NCBI RefSeq assembly: GCF_013167215.1
Contig: NZ_JABJWY010000034.1
Location: 1,116,001 to 1,180,000, forward strand
Source of the DNA: Sphingobacterium prati
Lineage (GTDB): Bacteria; Bacteroidota; Bacteroidia; Sphingobacteriales; Sphingobacteriaceae
Reading direction: 5' to 3'
DNA: 64,000 bases
In this document: in pieces, positions 8,293 to 18,200 of the stretch
How positions within the stretch are numbered: position 1 is the stretch's first letter
How the letters are laid out: each line of letters begins with the position of its first letter
Program-made: the position numbers and the translations under genes
Notes under the pieces: generated by a model
What the model was told of the DNA's origin: nothing
What the model saw: only the letters and a program-made list of their open reading frames with translations
Databases searched by the model: none

Positions 8293-9901
8293 TTTGAATA
8301 AAATGATCTGGTAGCCTGACTTCAAGTGCCTGTTCAAATTGATTAAACGATATCTTGTCATTAGAGCCTAGTATTTGCACCTCTTTAATCGATTGGATAT
8401 TTGGCCTAGCGGTTCCCAATGATTTAACGCTAAAAAGCCTATTCTCGGATTTACCTAAAATAAAAGCGTATAATACCTTTCCTTTCGTGGTAAAACGCAC
8501 ATCATCGCTGGTAAAGGCTTTCCCTTTTCCTTCATTGAATCCCTGTACATTTAATGAAGGAGCATCTTGTTGCGCAGGTCCCTCCCCAAAAGTATGCCAA
8601 GGTCTTGTACCAATGATTGCTTCACTATGAATTGCCATCCAGTCGCCAATTCCTTGCACTACATCCTTGGCTTTATCGTCGATCGAGCCGTCGCCGCGTA
8701 ATGGTACACTAAGCAATAGGTTTCCATTTTTGCTTACGACATCAATCAACATATGGATTACAGTTTTAGCCGACTTATATTGATTACGATCATAGATCCG
8801 TCGATCATAGTGCCACGAACCTATACAGGTACAGGTTTGCCAAGGTTGAGCTTCAATAGAATTGCTCTGTCCTCGTTCGATATCCCAAACCAAACATTTC
8901 CGCTGGCTTTCATTTAGGATTTTACCATTAATCACAACCTCTACCTTCCCACGATTCGCTTGCATGCTTTTATTATAAAATTTGGCTGCTATTTCCAAAC
9001 CGACATTACTGATTGGCCAAAGCGGCAGTACTGTATCATCAAAGTAAACGATATCAGGATGATAATTATTCATCAGTTCCAATGTACGTGCCTTAAAATT
9101 TTCACAATACGCTTCCGTTGGTACACTCACACCCGATGCGACATCCCAATGCCATTGCCGATGAACGGTACTATCGTCTTTGCTATCTAGACTCGGTTGA
9201 TGATCCTGCGCATACAATTCCTGTGGATCATACTCGGCCCACCATTTTCCTTTTCCATCTTCCTTTTTAAGCTTACCATCATATGGAATGCCGGCCAACT
9301 TCCCTTTCTTATCGCTCCGCTGCGCAGTTTCGTACCACGTCCAGGCATGTGCTGCATGCACACTCACACCAAATTTAAGGCCTCTTTTTTTTGCAGCATG
9401 CTCCCAGGCTTTCACAATATCCTTTTTGGGTCCCAGGTTTACACTATTCCATTTATGGTGGCTGCTCTGATAAAGGTCCAAATTGTCATGATGGTTTGCC
9501 AGCGCCATAAAATACTGCGCTCCAGCTTTTTTGTACAGCTCCATCAACTCTTCTGGATTCCAATTTTCGGCTTTCCATTGATGAATCACATCCTTAAAGC
9601 CAAAGACCGACGGGTGTCCGTATTTTTCAACGTGGTAGTTATACTGATCCGACCCCTCCTGATACATCCCCCGCGCATACCAATCCCCTCTTTCTGGCTG
9701 ACATTGTGGTCCCCAATGTGCCCATATCCCAAACTTAGCATCGCGAAACCAATCAGGAACCCGATAATTTTCAAGGGAGCGCCAGTCGGGACGAAAAGGC
9801 ACTTTTCCTAAATAAGTATGAGCGGAACTAAATTTGCTAAGAAAGAGCATTGGAAAGGTAGTGCCCAAAAATTTGATTGCTGTTCTTCTATCCATCATCA
9901 T
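8261..9901 (-). CDS. GH29 alpha-L-fucosidase, exported
   Basis: 546 residues from the ATG at 9901, chosen because it puts MDRRTAIKFLG, a twin-Arg-like export signal, at the N-terminus; an in-frame ATG at 9946 adds 15 residues. GH29 marks: WFRDAKFGIWAHWG near the start, ALANHHDNLDLYQSSHHKWNS (the substrate His pair), and the catalytic-nucleophile block PDIVYFDD, first Asp of FDD (about residue 288). A C-terminal beta-sandwich follows from about 430. It should release fucose from glycan ends in the periplasm or at the surface. It has its own promoter element and is cut off from the TlpA operon by a terminator, though it faces the same way. Acid/base residue not assigned. Confidence 0.9.
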   Translation of the reverse strand: MMMDRRTAIKFLGTTFPMLFLSKFSSAHTYLGKVPFRPDWRSLENYRVPDWFRDAKFGIWAHWGPQCQPERGDWYARGMYQEGSDQYNYHVEKYGHPSVFGFKDVIHQWKAENWNPEELMELYKKAGAQYFMALANHHDNLDLYQSSHHKWNSVNLGPKKDIVKAWEHAAKKRGLKFGVSVHAAHAWTWYETAQRSDKKGKLAGIPYDGKLKKEDGKGKWWAEYDPQELYAQDHQPSLDSKDDSTVHRQWHWDVASGVSVPTEAYCENFKARTLELMNNYHPDIVYFDDTVLPLWPISNVGLEIAAKFYNKSMQANRGKVEVVINGKILNESQRKCLVWDIERGQSNSIEAQPWQTCTCIGSWHYDRRIYDRNQYKSAKTVIHMLIDVVSKNGNLLLSVPLRGDGSIDDKAKDVVQGIGDWMAIHSEAIIGTRPWHTFGEGPAQQDAPSLNVQGFNEGKGKAFTSDDVRFTTKGKVLYAFILGKSENRLFSVKSLGTARPNIQSIKEVQILGSNDKISFNQFEQALEVRLPDHFIQNNIATVLKIT

Positions 9902-9976
9902 TTTATCTAAGGTAAGAATGAGTTGCCTAAGGGTATCCCCAGACATCAGTTTATAATTTGTTATACGCTATACGAT

Positions 9977-9984
9977 CAAAAATA
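9977..9984 (-). promoter_or_regulatory. Putative promoter -7 element for the GH29 gene
   Basis: On the complement this reads TATTTTTG, an exact match to the Bacteroidota -7 consensus TAnnTTTG, 31 bp before the longer and 76 bp before the preferred start of the fucosidase. No clear TTTG -33 box is found at the usual 17-23 bp spacing, so this may be an activator-dependent promoter or a chance match. Confidence 0.4.
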
Positions 9985-10046
9985 ATTGTATTAACTTAAG
10001 AAAGAGTCCACATTATCGATTAAAAGTAGTACAAAATCGACAACCA

Positions 10047-10080
10047 AATTATCGGCAGCGTTCTAACTGAATTATCAGCA
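10047..10080. repeat. 11-bp direct repeat (AATTATCrGCA) upstream of GH29
   Basis: Two copies, 10047-10057 and 10070-10080, differ at one position and are 23 bp apart, about two helical turns. They lie between the TlpA terminator and the GH29 promoter element, where an activator would bind. Function is inferred from position and spacing only. Confidence 0.35.
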
Positions 10081-10113
10081 CACATCAATTTACCACGATC
10101 AAAAGGCTTAGCT

Positions 10114-10147
10114 CAAAAAAAGGTCAGGAAATTAATCCCTGACCTTA
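10114..10147 (-). terminator. Rho-independent terminator after the TlpA gene
   Basis: 9-bp perfect stem (10120-10128 with 10138-10146), 9-base loop, and on the complement a run of seven T immediately after. It ends the sigma-FecR-SusCD-TlpA transcript 70 bp past the TlpA stop and separates it from the fucosidase. Confidence 0.85.
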
Positions 10148-10215
10148 AAATACAGTTGCCTATTTTACCACTTTATTGGTGCATAACACCCTCACCAATG
10201 CACTGGTTATACGGA

Positions 10216-11358
10216 TCAATTACCAAACACCTTGGCCAGTTCCTGATGCAGGAGTTCTCCCTTTATATTGATAGCAACAATGTTCCCCTGCGGATCCACC
10301 AGATAGTTTTGTGGGACTGCGCGTACTCCGTACAATACCGCGGCCTCATTGCTCCAACCTTTTAAGTCAGCGACATGAATCCAAGGTAAACCATCATCTT
10401 TAATTGCTTTCAGCCACGCATTTTTCCCTTTGGTGTCGTCTAATGATACCGCAAGTACTTCCAATCCTTTACTTTTATATTTGTTGTATGCTTTTAAGAG
10501 ATTTGGATTTTCAGCACGGCAAGGACTACACCAGCTCGCCCAAAAGTCGATCAGCACATATTGTCCCTTAAAATCAGATACCTTAACCATTTTACCCTTC
10601 GTATCAGGCTGTGAAAAATCCGGTGCCTTATTGCCGATCTTGACACTTTTCTCTGCCAAAAAGCGTGCTTCCAGTTGTCTCGCATTTGTTAGTTGGCGTA
10701 CCTCCTTAGACAATTTTAAAAATAAAGGTTCTATTTCACTAAGTTTACGTTTATTGGCTGCATCAATAAGTGCATCCACAGCAAAGATCGAATTTGGATT
10801 TTTAGCTGCAAAAGCCAGCTCTTTTATTCTGCGCGCTTCAAACCGAGCTTCGAACTTTTCGTGAATCGCTTTATATTGTTCATTGGCGTCCGGAGCGTCT
10901 TTATCTACCGCAGCAAAGGCGCTGTTACCAGCATCAATAATATCCATAAAGCCACCCCCAATTTCGTTCAAATAAGCAACATACCCATCATGCAAAGGAG
11001 ATCCCTTAATCGATGCAGTACGTAAAGAGTCCTCAATAGCGATTGTATAATTTTCATTACCTAAGTAAAAATAAAGGCGATCACCGATATTCTGCGCGAT
11101 CAATTTGCCTTTTCCATCCTGATCAAAGACCATTCTTGAATAGGATGGTTCCTCCACAACTCCCTTAAAACTAAATTTTCCGTCTACGATCGCTGATGAA
11201 TCAGATGCCGGAAAACCATCCTTTGTATAGTCCAAATACACTTTTTTGCCATTGAAAGCTTTGGGTGCATCTCCTTTGATCTCAAAGTTGGTCTGCTGTG
11301 CAAATGACAGCATTGGCGACATGGCCAAGGCTAAAACTACTATTTTGAAATTTTTCAT
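10216..11358 (-). CDS. TlpA-family thiol-disulfide oxidoreductase with N-terminal DUF4369-like domain
   Basis: 380 residues, signal peptide cut near LSFAQ (residue 21). Residues about 24-120 resemble the DUF4369 beta domain often fused to Bacteroidota thioredoxins; a helical linker follows; residues about 240-380 are a thioredoxin/AhpC-TSA fold with the active site FWASWCSPC (Cys277, Cys280) and a cis-Pro region AVPQNYLVD. It would reduce or isomerise disulfides in the periplasm. TlpA proteins recur at the end of SusC/SusD/DUF4843/PKD-like operons, as here, but their partner is not established. Last gene of the operon, 34 bp after the PKD-like gene. Confidence 0.88.
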   Translation of the reverse strand: MKNFKIVVLALAMSPMLSFAQQTNFEIKGDAPKAFNGKKVYLDYTKDGFPASDSSAIVDGKFSFKGVVEEPSYSRMVFDQDGKGKLIAQNIGDRLYFYLGNENYTIAIEDSLRTASIKGSPLHDGYVAYLNEIGGGFMDIIDAGNSAFAAVDKDAPDANEQYKAIHEKFEARFEARRIKELAFAAKNPNSIFAVDALIDAANKRKLSEIEPLFLKLSKEVRQLTNARQLEARFLAEKSVKIGNKAPDFSQPDTKGKMVKVSDFKGQYVLIDFWASWCSPCRAENPNLLKAYNKYKSKGLEVLAVSLDDTKGKNAWLKAIKDDGLPWIHVADLKGWSNEAAVLYGVRAVPQNYLVDPQGNIVAINIKGELLHQELAKVFGN

Positions 11359-11392
11359 ATTTTCTGTAATTAGATTTGATTTTTATTTATGT

Positions 11393-12814
11393 TTATTTAC
11401 GCCAGGTCACGTCTACAGGGCTCCCCGGGATGCCATCAATTTTTTTGACAAGCTCGCCACTTTTACCCACCTGGATATCGAGATAATAGAGTGTTCCCGC
11501 TGATCCCACAATCAGGGTATTCTCATCATCTTCTAATTTTAGCATAGTTACATCTCCTTTTATAGTTGCCCGCAAGAGCTGCAATTGCTCACTCAAGGGA
11601 TTGTAGCGAAAAACTTGATTTTGTGCAGCAATGTAAATATAACCGCTACGACTAGCCACCATTTTTGTGTCAGCTGTGATCCACTCTTGACGTACAAAAA
11701 GTCGTTTATGGCCCGAAGTGAAATTAAAAGGGCCAGCAAAGTTCACATTGAACATCAATTCATAGATCTTGCCATCTGCACTTTTCACATAAGCATAAGT
11801 ATCCGCGTTATTAATCTGCACCATCTGCAACAAGTCCATACCCACATTCACAGGATTGAAAATATCCGCATCAATAGCGCTATACTGCGTTCCAAAATAC
11901 ATAGGAGATCCATAGAGATTAATACGTACGAATTGCTTCTTATTCTTTTCAAAAGCAACGACCGTATAATTATTATTGGCAGCCGATAACACAAATTTCG
12001 AAGCCAGATCATACTCTCCATCTGCATAGGTACCAAACATCCCGTAGGTTGCAGATTGATCCCATGTAGTGGTTGCCCCGCCATAAAATTTGTCATTGAT
12101 TACCCCTAATAGAACCCCTTGTGGGTGGGCCAGAAGGCTTCCTACGTTAATGGTCGGAGGAGCTAAGAAGAAATTATCAAATAAAGTCCCCGGCTTTAAA
12201 CTTTCCTTTTTTAACGTATTGACATTCAAACGCACCCCACCTTGTTTCGAAATAATCCAATAACCTAATGGCGTATTGCCCGTGAATTGATTCTTTACAT
12301 AATGCAAATGTAGTGGGTCAACCGGTAAAGGTTGGCCATTAATCACCTCATAAATATTAGGTTGAACACTGTTGTCAGGTTTAATAAAAGAAAGTTTACC
12401 ACCAGCCTGATCCGCTGATAAGACCAAAGTACCTCGAGAAAATTCCGTCACCCCCTGAATTTTGAAGGGATAAAAATATTTCATCCCATTCGCTTTATTG
12501 GTTATGGTAATCCGAGCTGTATAGCGTTTTGCTTCTAAACCAAATACAATCCGCAATGCATTCCCCTTGTAATGATTGGATTCTGGCACAAGTGCCTCAG
12601 GGACATCAATACGCCATTCACATTCCAGATTTTCAGCCGCTATCCCTGTAATTTTAGGCTGTACAATTAGACTATCGCCAGTCATTGCTTCGTAGAGTGT
12701 ATCCAAATTTTGTATCATCGGCGACTCAGGCATATCAATAACATAATTTCCTTTGTCCTTGTAACAGGCCGCTAACAGCGCCAATACGACAATGCTCATT
12801 ATTAATTTTTTCAT
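11393..12814 (-). CDS. PKD-like family surface lipoprotein
   Basis: 473 residues from the ATG at 12814, chosen because it gives MKK plus a lipobox LAAC and leaves a single base between this start and the TAA of the upstream DUF4843 gene; a longer frame would overlap that gene. After the Cys comes YKDKGNYVID, the usual opening of the PKD-like (PKD_2) family that accompanies DUF4843 and SusD genes. Residues about 30-130 look like an Ig/PKD sandwich; the rest has repeated YVKSADGKIYEL / YIYIAAQNQVFRYN strands that suggest a beta-propeller. Probably a surface binder working with the adjacent SusCD pair. Ligand unknown. Confidence 0.75.
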   Translation of the reverse strand: MKKLIMSIVVLALLAACYKDKGNYVIDMPESPMIQNLDTLYEAMTGDSLIVQPKITGIAAENLECEWRIDVPEALVPESNHYKGNALRIVFGLEAKRYTARITITNKANGMKYFYPFKIQGVTEFSRGTLVLSADQAGGKLSFIKPDNSVQPNIYEVINGQPLPVDPLHLHYVKNQFTGNTPLGYWIISKQGGVRLNVNTLKKESLKPGTLFDNFFLAPPTINVGSLLAHPQGVLLGVINDKFYGGATTTWDQSATYGMFGTYADGEYDLASKFVLSAANNNYTVVAFEKNKKQFVRINLYGSPMYFGTQYSAIDADIFNPVNVGMDLLQMVQINNADTYAYVKSADGKIYELMFNVNFAGPFNFTSGHKRLFVRQEWITADTKMVASRSGYIYIAAQNQVFRYNPLSEQLQLLRATIKGDVTMLKLEDDENTLIVGSAGTLYYLDIQVGKSGELVKKIDGIPGSPVDVTWRK

Positions 12815-12815
12815 T

Positions 12816-13625
12816 TTATCTAAGCTCCTTTCCTGATTCATCAATAAAGAAAAATTTACCTACTCCAGTATTTTTTTTCAACTGAATCGGTCGATTGGGA
12901 TTGTCCTTATGGTAGAAGATATAGCTTTGCCCATTATCCTTGCTTTCTAATACATAACCTTTTTCAGGATGATCCGCTACCCATTTAAAAGGATCATTAA
13001 GCATGATGGTCAACAAATTGGCAAAGTAGAGGTTCTTTGGAGCATCCAATCCTTCGGTGGACAATTGCCGCTGTTCTGTTGCTATAAAAAACAACTGATG
13101 TCTTACTCGTGAATATTCACCCAATGGCCAATTTCCCCACCAGTTTGGTTTTTCCAATCGTGCAGAAAGGATGATATACGTCCTTATCAACCGTGGATCA
13201 TTAATACCGAAGTCTGGGCTCGCTTTCAATTTTAAGATAAGCGACACTGATTTTTCTTCTAGATCCTTCGTATTATGGATAATTAATGGGACATAGCCCG
13301 TTCCTTGATCTGCTTCCAGGGGATATGCAACCGACAATGCCTGATAATGTTCATTGCTGCGTGCAGTGGACGAATCCTTCTCCACGTACACCTGAAAATG
13401 ACGTTGATTCCCCTCCCGATTGCCCATCAACCGGACCGGAATATAAAGTGTATCCGATGCTCGGGTCATTTCATAGGCAAAAGTATATACGATGCTATCG
13501 CGTGCTTCTGGGGTCAGATCGAAATAAACATTAGCAGCTGTATCGTAGGTTTTTAATTCTGTTTTCTGACAAGAAAAGAACAGAAAAAAAACAAGTGCAA
13601 GTAGTATATAAATAGTCTTTCTCAT
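12816..13625 (-). CDS. DUF4843-family lipoprotein
   Basis: 269 residues with signal peptide and lipobox FFSC at Cys19. The opening TYDTAANVYFDL, the block DTLYIPVRLMGN and the later PNWWGNWPLGEYS match my recollection of DUF4843 proteins, which sit between SusD and PKD-like genes in Bacteroidota. The N-terminal half is predicted beta-sandwich. Start at 13625 follows the susD stop by 12 bp. Likely an accessory surface glycan- or peptide-binding lipoprotein; no direct functional evidence. Confidence 0.75.
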   Translation of the reverse strand: MRKTIYILLALVFFLFFSCQKTELKTYDTAANVYFDLTPEARDSIVYTFAYEMTRASDTLYIPVRLMGNREGNQRHFQVYVEKDSSTARSNEHYQALSVAYPLEADQGTGYVPLIIHNTKDLEEKSVSLILKLKASPDFGINDPRLIRTYIILSARLEKPNWWGNWPLGEYSRVRHQLFFIATEQRQLSTEGLDAPKNLYFANLLTIMLNDPFKWVADHPEKGYVLESKDNGQSYIFYHKDNPNRPIQLKKNTGVGKFFFIDESGKELR

Positions 13626-13637
13626 CCTATTTCCATT

Positions 13638-15125
13638 TTAGCGTTGTCCATAAATTATTTCATCACTTGGCAATGGCCATACAAAGATCTTTTGGCCCGC
13701 CGGTATGATTGTGCCTTTTTCGCCAATTATCGAAGCATTTAATCGCTTATAAGCATAAAAAAGCTGTCCTTCTGCATACATCTCTTTGCGGTATTCCTTA
13801 AGTAATTCTATACGGAATTTTATCGCCGTCGACACATCGGCTGGTTCTCCTATACCGCGCTGTATACGTACCTGATTGAGATATTCTGCCGCTAAAGTCG
13901 GATTGCTTTCATAATTACATTCCGCGGCAATATAATAGAGCTCGCTTAACCGTATTGCTGGCGCCATGAGATAATGTAAATTCGCTTCAAAATTGTCACT
14001 AAACGTATTTCTATTATATTTTACCAAAGCACTTAAAGCCGTTGTTCCCACGCTTACTGCACCAAACCATTGAGTATAACGCAGATCGCCACCACCATTC
14101 CCGCCCACTTCATAAATCGTTCGTCCTTCTTCTTTGTCCAGATTCATCCGACCTGTGCCAAACCATTCTTGATTATATTCGCTACTCATTCCGGGAATAT
14201 ACCATGCAAACAAGAGCTCCTTATAAAGAATTCGATCCTTTTTATCCTCTTTTACAGATTGAAAATCAGTATTATTTGTCCAAGGAAACTTTTTAGAAAC
14301 GATCACCTCCATCGCATTTGCTAACGCTTTAGGCTTATCTCCCTTATACAGGTAGACACGTGCGAGTGCACCGCACACCGCATAATAATTTAGTCTATGC
14401 CTTCTATTCTGCAAAAAGAGACTGTTATTGCTCAGTTCTGAATTTTCCAGTGTATCGTTTACCGTCGGATATCCAACTACGTAGCCTGCAGAGCGTATCG
14501 GATCCACCTTCAATAGATCTTTCGCTACCACCAAGTCTGCAATGACCGAATCCAGCACTGCTGACACCTTGCTCAAGGGAGTCGTTTTATTCGAATATTT
14601 GGTTACATAAGGAATCGCATCTGCCTGTGCATTCACGATAGGTGCTGGAGCAAACAAACGTAACGCATCAAAATGTAGAAAAGCACGCAAAGCCAAGGCT
14701 TCTCCTTTGATCAAAGCGTAATTGTCCCCGACAAAAAGATTTCTCTTGCTGTCTATTTCAGCTAATAAGAGATTTGCATTTACTATCCCATGGTATAGCC
14801 CCTTCCAGATATTGTCCTTGCGATCTTTAAAGGCGCCATCATCGTAATCAAATCGTGCAGTCTTCTGATAACCTAGCGGATCATTGTTCGGAATTGTATA
14901 ATTCTGTACCAGTACTTCAGGTGTACCAATTGTCAGCTCCTTACCGTATAAATCACCGTTAGCACAGCGGGTATAAATTCCCAATAATGCTTCCTTAAAG
15001 CCATCCTCAGTAGTAAAGAGACGATCTTTTTCCACCTCACTTTGGGGTTGTATATCCAGCCATTTCTGACAGGATAGCAGACAGATACTGCAAAGCAAGA
15101 CGATAAATATATTTTTCTTTTTCAT
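13638..15125 (-). CDS. SusD/RagB-family surface lipoprotein
   Basis: 495 residues, lipobox LLSC with Cys19, then QKWLDIQPQSEV, a common SusD N-terminus. TPR-helix marks: IKGEALALRAFLHFDALRLFAPAP, YYAVCGALARVYLYKGD, IRLSELYYIAAECNYESNP, and EYRKEMYAEGQLFYAYKRLN near the C-terminus. Partner of the STN-SusC encoded 76 bp upstream in the same operon. Substrate not readable; sigma/anti-sigma-controlled SusCD systems of this layout in Bacteroides often serve host-type glycans or proteins, so plant-xylan use is not assumed. Confidence 0.94.
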   Translation of the reverse strand: MKKKNIFIVLLCSICLLSCQKWLDIQPQSEVEKDRLFTTEDGFKEALLGIYTRCANGDLYGKELTIGTPEVLVQNYTIPNNDPLGYQKTARFDYDDGAFKDRKDNIWKGLYHGIVNANLLLAEIDSKRNLFVGDNYALIKGEALALRAFLHFDALRLFAPAPIVNAQADAIPYVTKYSNKTTPLSKVSAVLDSVIADLVVAKDLLKVDPIRSAGYVVGYPTVNDTLENSELSNNSLFLQNRRHRLNYYAVCGALARVYLYKGDKPKALANAMEVIVSKKFPWTNNTDFQSVKEDKKDRILYKELLFAWYIPGMSSEYNQEWFGTGRMNLDKEEGRTIYEVGGNGGGDLRYTQWFGAVSVGTTALSALVKYNRNTFSDNFEANLHYLMAPAIRLSELYYIAAECNYESNPTLAAEYLNQVRIQRGIGEPADVSTAIKFRIELLKEYRKEMYAEGQLFYAYKRLNASIIGEKGTIIPAGQKIFVWPLPSDEIIYGQR

Positions 15126-15201
15126 AATGTTAATTCGTTTGTGTCAGGTTATTTTCACAAATAAAATCGCTATCAGCATATATTTTTAGTCATAACAAAG
15201 C

Positions 15202-18200
15202 CTATTTAAATCTAGCTTGTAATGTCAGGGTAAGCGATCGTGCAAAAGGATATTTGATGCCGCGCTCTTCCTTCACATTAGACCAGCGAAAGATATCGTT
15301 GCCGATCAGGCCCACACGCAAACTCGCCAGAGCCAAGCGATTGGCAAAAGCTTGATTAGCATCATAAGAAATATTAAGCGATTGCAAGGTTAATAGATTA
15401 TCTGGCATCACAAAGCGAGAAGATAATTCGCTACGCCCCAAATCCTCAATACTTTTAAAAAACGTGTGATCACCCGGGTTCTTCCATCGTTCTTCGAGGA
15501 CCCTAGCGTCCACATTATAACGTGGATCTGCATTTTCCACACGATCAACTAGGGTTTGGTTATACGTTTTCCCCCCTAAGCGCGTTTGGAAATAGGCGAC
15601 CATCATCCATTGCTGATAACGTAAGGTACCGCCGAAAGATCCCTCCATTTTTGGTGTCGCTACCCCAACGACTGCAATATCACGAGGGTTCCAGTCATAG
15701 GTCAAACTCCCGTCTCGTTTCACAAAGACTTCCCTTCCACTTTCTGGATCTATGCCCAAGGAAGGAACCGCATAAATGGCATCCATGGACTGTCCCTCTT
15801 CGTAGCGCAATAAGGGTACAGCTTTAAATTCATCTTTCTGTTGTTCTTCATCTGCACGCTCATTATAACTCTTTAAAGCATTGGAAATACGCACAATTTT
15901 ATTGCGATTTTGCACCAGATTAGCGAGCAAGCTCAATGTCCATTTTTCTTTTTTGATCGCCTGCCAATTTATGCCCAACTCGACTCCTTTATTCTCCATA
16001 TCACCTAGATTTTCTTTATATGAACCAAACCCAGTCGAAGGAGCGATATTAATATCCGCCAAGATATCTTTTGTAATTTTACTATAGCTACGCAGTGAAA
16101 ACGTTAATTTGTTGTTCCAAAAGCCGACATCTACACCCAGGTCCACCGATTGCGTCCTTTGCCAGGCAAGATCCTCATTCCCATAATTACGCACCGTACT
16201 TCCCAATCCCGACGAGTACCAATTATTTTTATCATAAGAATAAGTTACGCGCGACATATATGGATCAAATTGAACCGACCCTGTCAAACCCACGGTTGCA
16301 CGAAGACGGAGTTGACTAATCACCTTTGTAGAAAACCATTTTTCATTGTGCATATTCCAACCAATTCCCGTTGACCAAAAAGGTGCAGTACGCTTATTCG
16401 CTCCAAACTTTGACGATCCGTCGATGCGTAAGGTCGCATCAAGCAGATAGCGGTTGTCATAGCTATAGTTACCACTCAAGAAGGATCCAAATAAACGCGA
16501 AGCGCCTACATTCGTTTCCGGACTTTTCCCTTCTTCATAGCCTTTCGCAAAACCAATATCGGTAAAGCGGTCATTGGGAAAACCAATCGCTTTAAAGTAA
16601 CGTTCATCATAACTCTCCGTTCTTATATTGGCACCGGCGATCACATTAAAATAATGCTTGCCAATATTTCGGTCCCAATTCAAACGTATATTTCCATCCC
16701 AATACAATTCATTGTTACTATAACTTCCGTAGCTCCCTCTTTCATCCGCCCTTGAGGTTTCGTAGGAATAAAACTCGTTGGACAAGGGGGATCGGAAATC
16801 GTCACCGGTATTCATCCGTTTCAGCAAGGAAAGCAATCCGCGAAGGCGCAGTCCCTTTCCCAGATCAAGATCAGCAGAAAGGTTGTTCAATAATTCGGTA
16901 TAGCCAGACTTATTGTAGCTGCTCAATGTCGCATCATAAGCGGGGTTAAGCACATACTCCTCGTTTCTAGTTCCTGAAGGATCTACCCTAATCCAACGAT
17001 CCGACAATTGCGTGATATTACCTTGATCATCTTTCAATCTATAGTACGGATTCATTTTAACAAAATTCTCAAAACTTCCGTAAGGAGATTCCCTGCCATC
17101 GACAACCGTAATGGAGAGCTCATTTTGAAAACGGATTTTATTTTTTGGATTGTAACTAAAATTTAATCCTCCGGAATACTGGTTTCTGCCAGAACTTTTC
17201 ATCACACCTGGGCGTGTTTGATAACGCATATCCACGCCATAGCGAAAAGTTTGCGCACCGCCTTCCAAGAATACGCCATGTTTTTGTCCAATTGCGGTGC
17301 GTACCGGTTGCGATAACCAATAGGTATCTATTCCTCCAAGCACATTTGCCAATTTATGATAGTATAATTCGTCTAATACATCCTGCGATTGACGTTGTTT
17401 TGTTCCATCATAAAGCCCGGCAAGCTGCTCATATGCCAACTTATCCGCTGCATTTAATAGGTTATACCCAGACAGATCCGGCATGTTTACATTAGTTTCA
17501 TGCGTGTATGTCACCTGCAATTTGCCCTCTTTGGGAGCCTTCGTAACAATTACCATGACACCATTGGCAGCACGCGAGCCGTAGATAGCACTCGCGGCAG
17601 CATCTTTTAAAGTCGTGACACTCTCAATACGCGTCATATCCAAATCCATGACTTTCTCTAAGCTCACTTCAAAACCATCCAAGATAAAGGCAGGTAAGTT
17701 CATGGTTGTCGTGACATTATCCCGACGCAGCACATCTGTGCTGCCGCTGGGCAAGGCTGAGGACCCACGCACATTGATATTGGGTAACGCGTTGGGATTA
17801 GAACCGGCTATATTATTAGGTAATATCTTAAAGGAAGGATCAAAGACTTGCATAGCCTGCAGCACGTTCTGTGGATTGACCTGACGCAGTTCATCGCCAC
17901 TTTTTGTAATGGCAGTTCCCGTGTAGGAGTCCTTTTTCAGCGTTTGATAGCCGGTCACAACGACCTGATCTAAGGCATTTGCCTCTTCTTCCATCTGTAT
18001 CGTATAGGCATCCTTGTTGTCAACCAAGTTGAGTATCAGATCCCGATAGCCGACCATGCTCATTGTAAGCGGTTGCATGTTTCCAACGATGGAAAATCGC
18101 CCCTCCTTATCGGCCACAGCAATCGTATTTCCACCCTGTGCGATATTCACACCGTACAGAGGCTTATGATCTTTTCCAAAGATCTGCCCCTTGATTTGTA

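Noticed and set aside
9197..9811. Long + strand frame of 204 codons inside the GH29 gene
   Set aside because: Antisense shadow of a gene with clear catalytic motifs; composition rich in Phe/Ile/His typical of reverse-strand translation.
8261..11358. GH29 as the last gene of the sigma-FecR-SusCD-TlpA operon
   Set aside because: A strong terminator at 10114-10147 and a separate promoter element argue for its own transcript, although co-regulation cannot be excluded.
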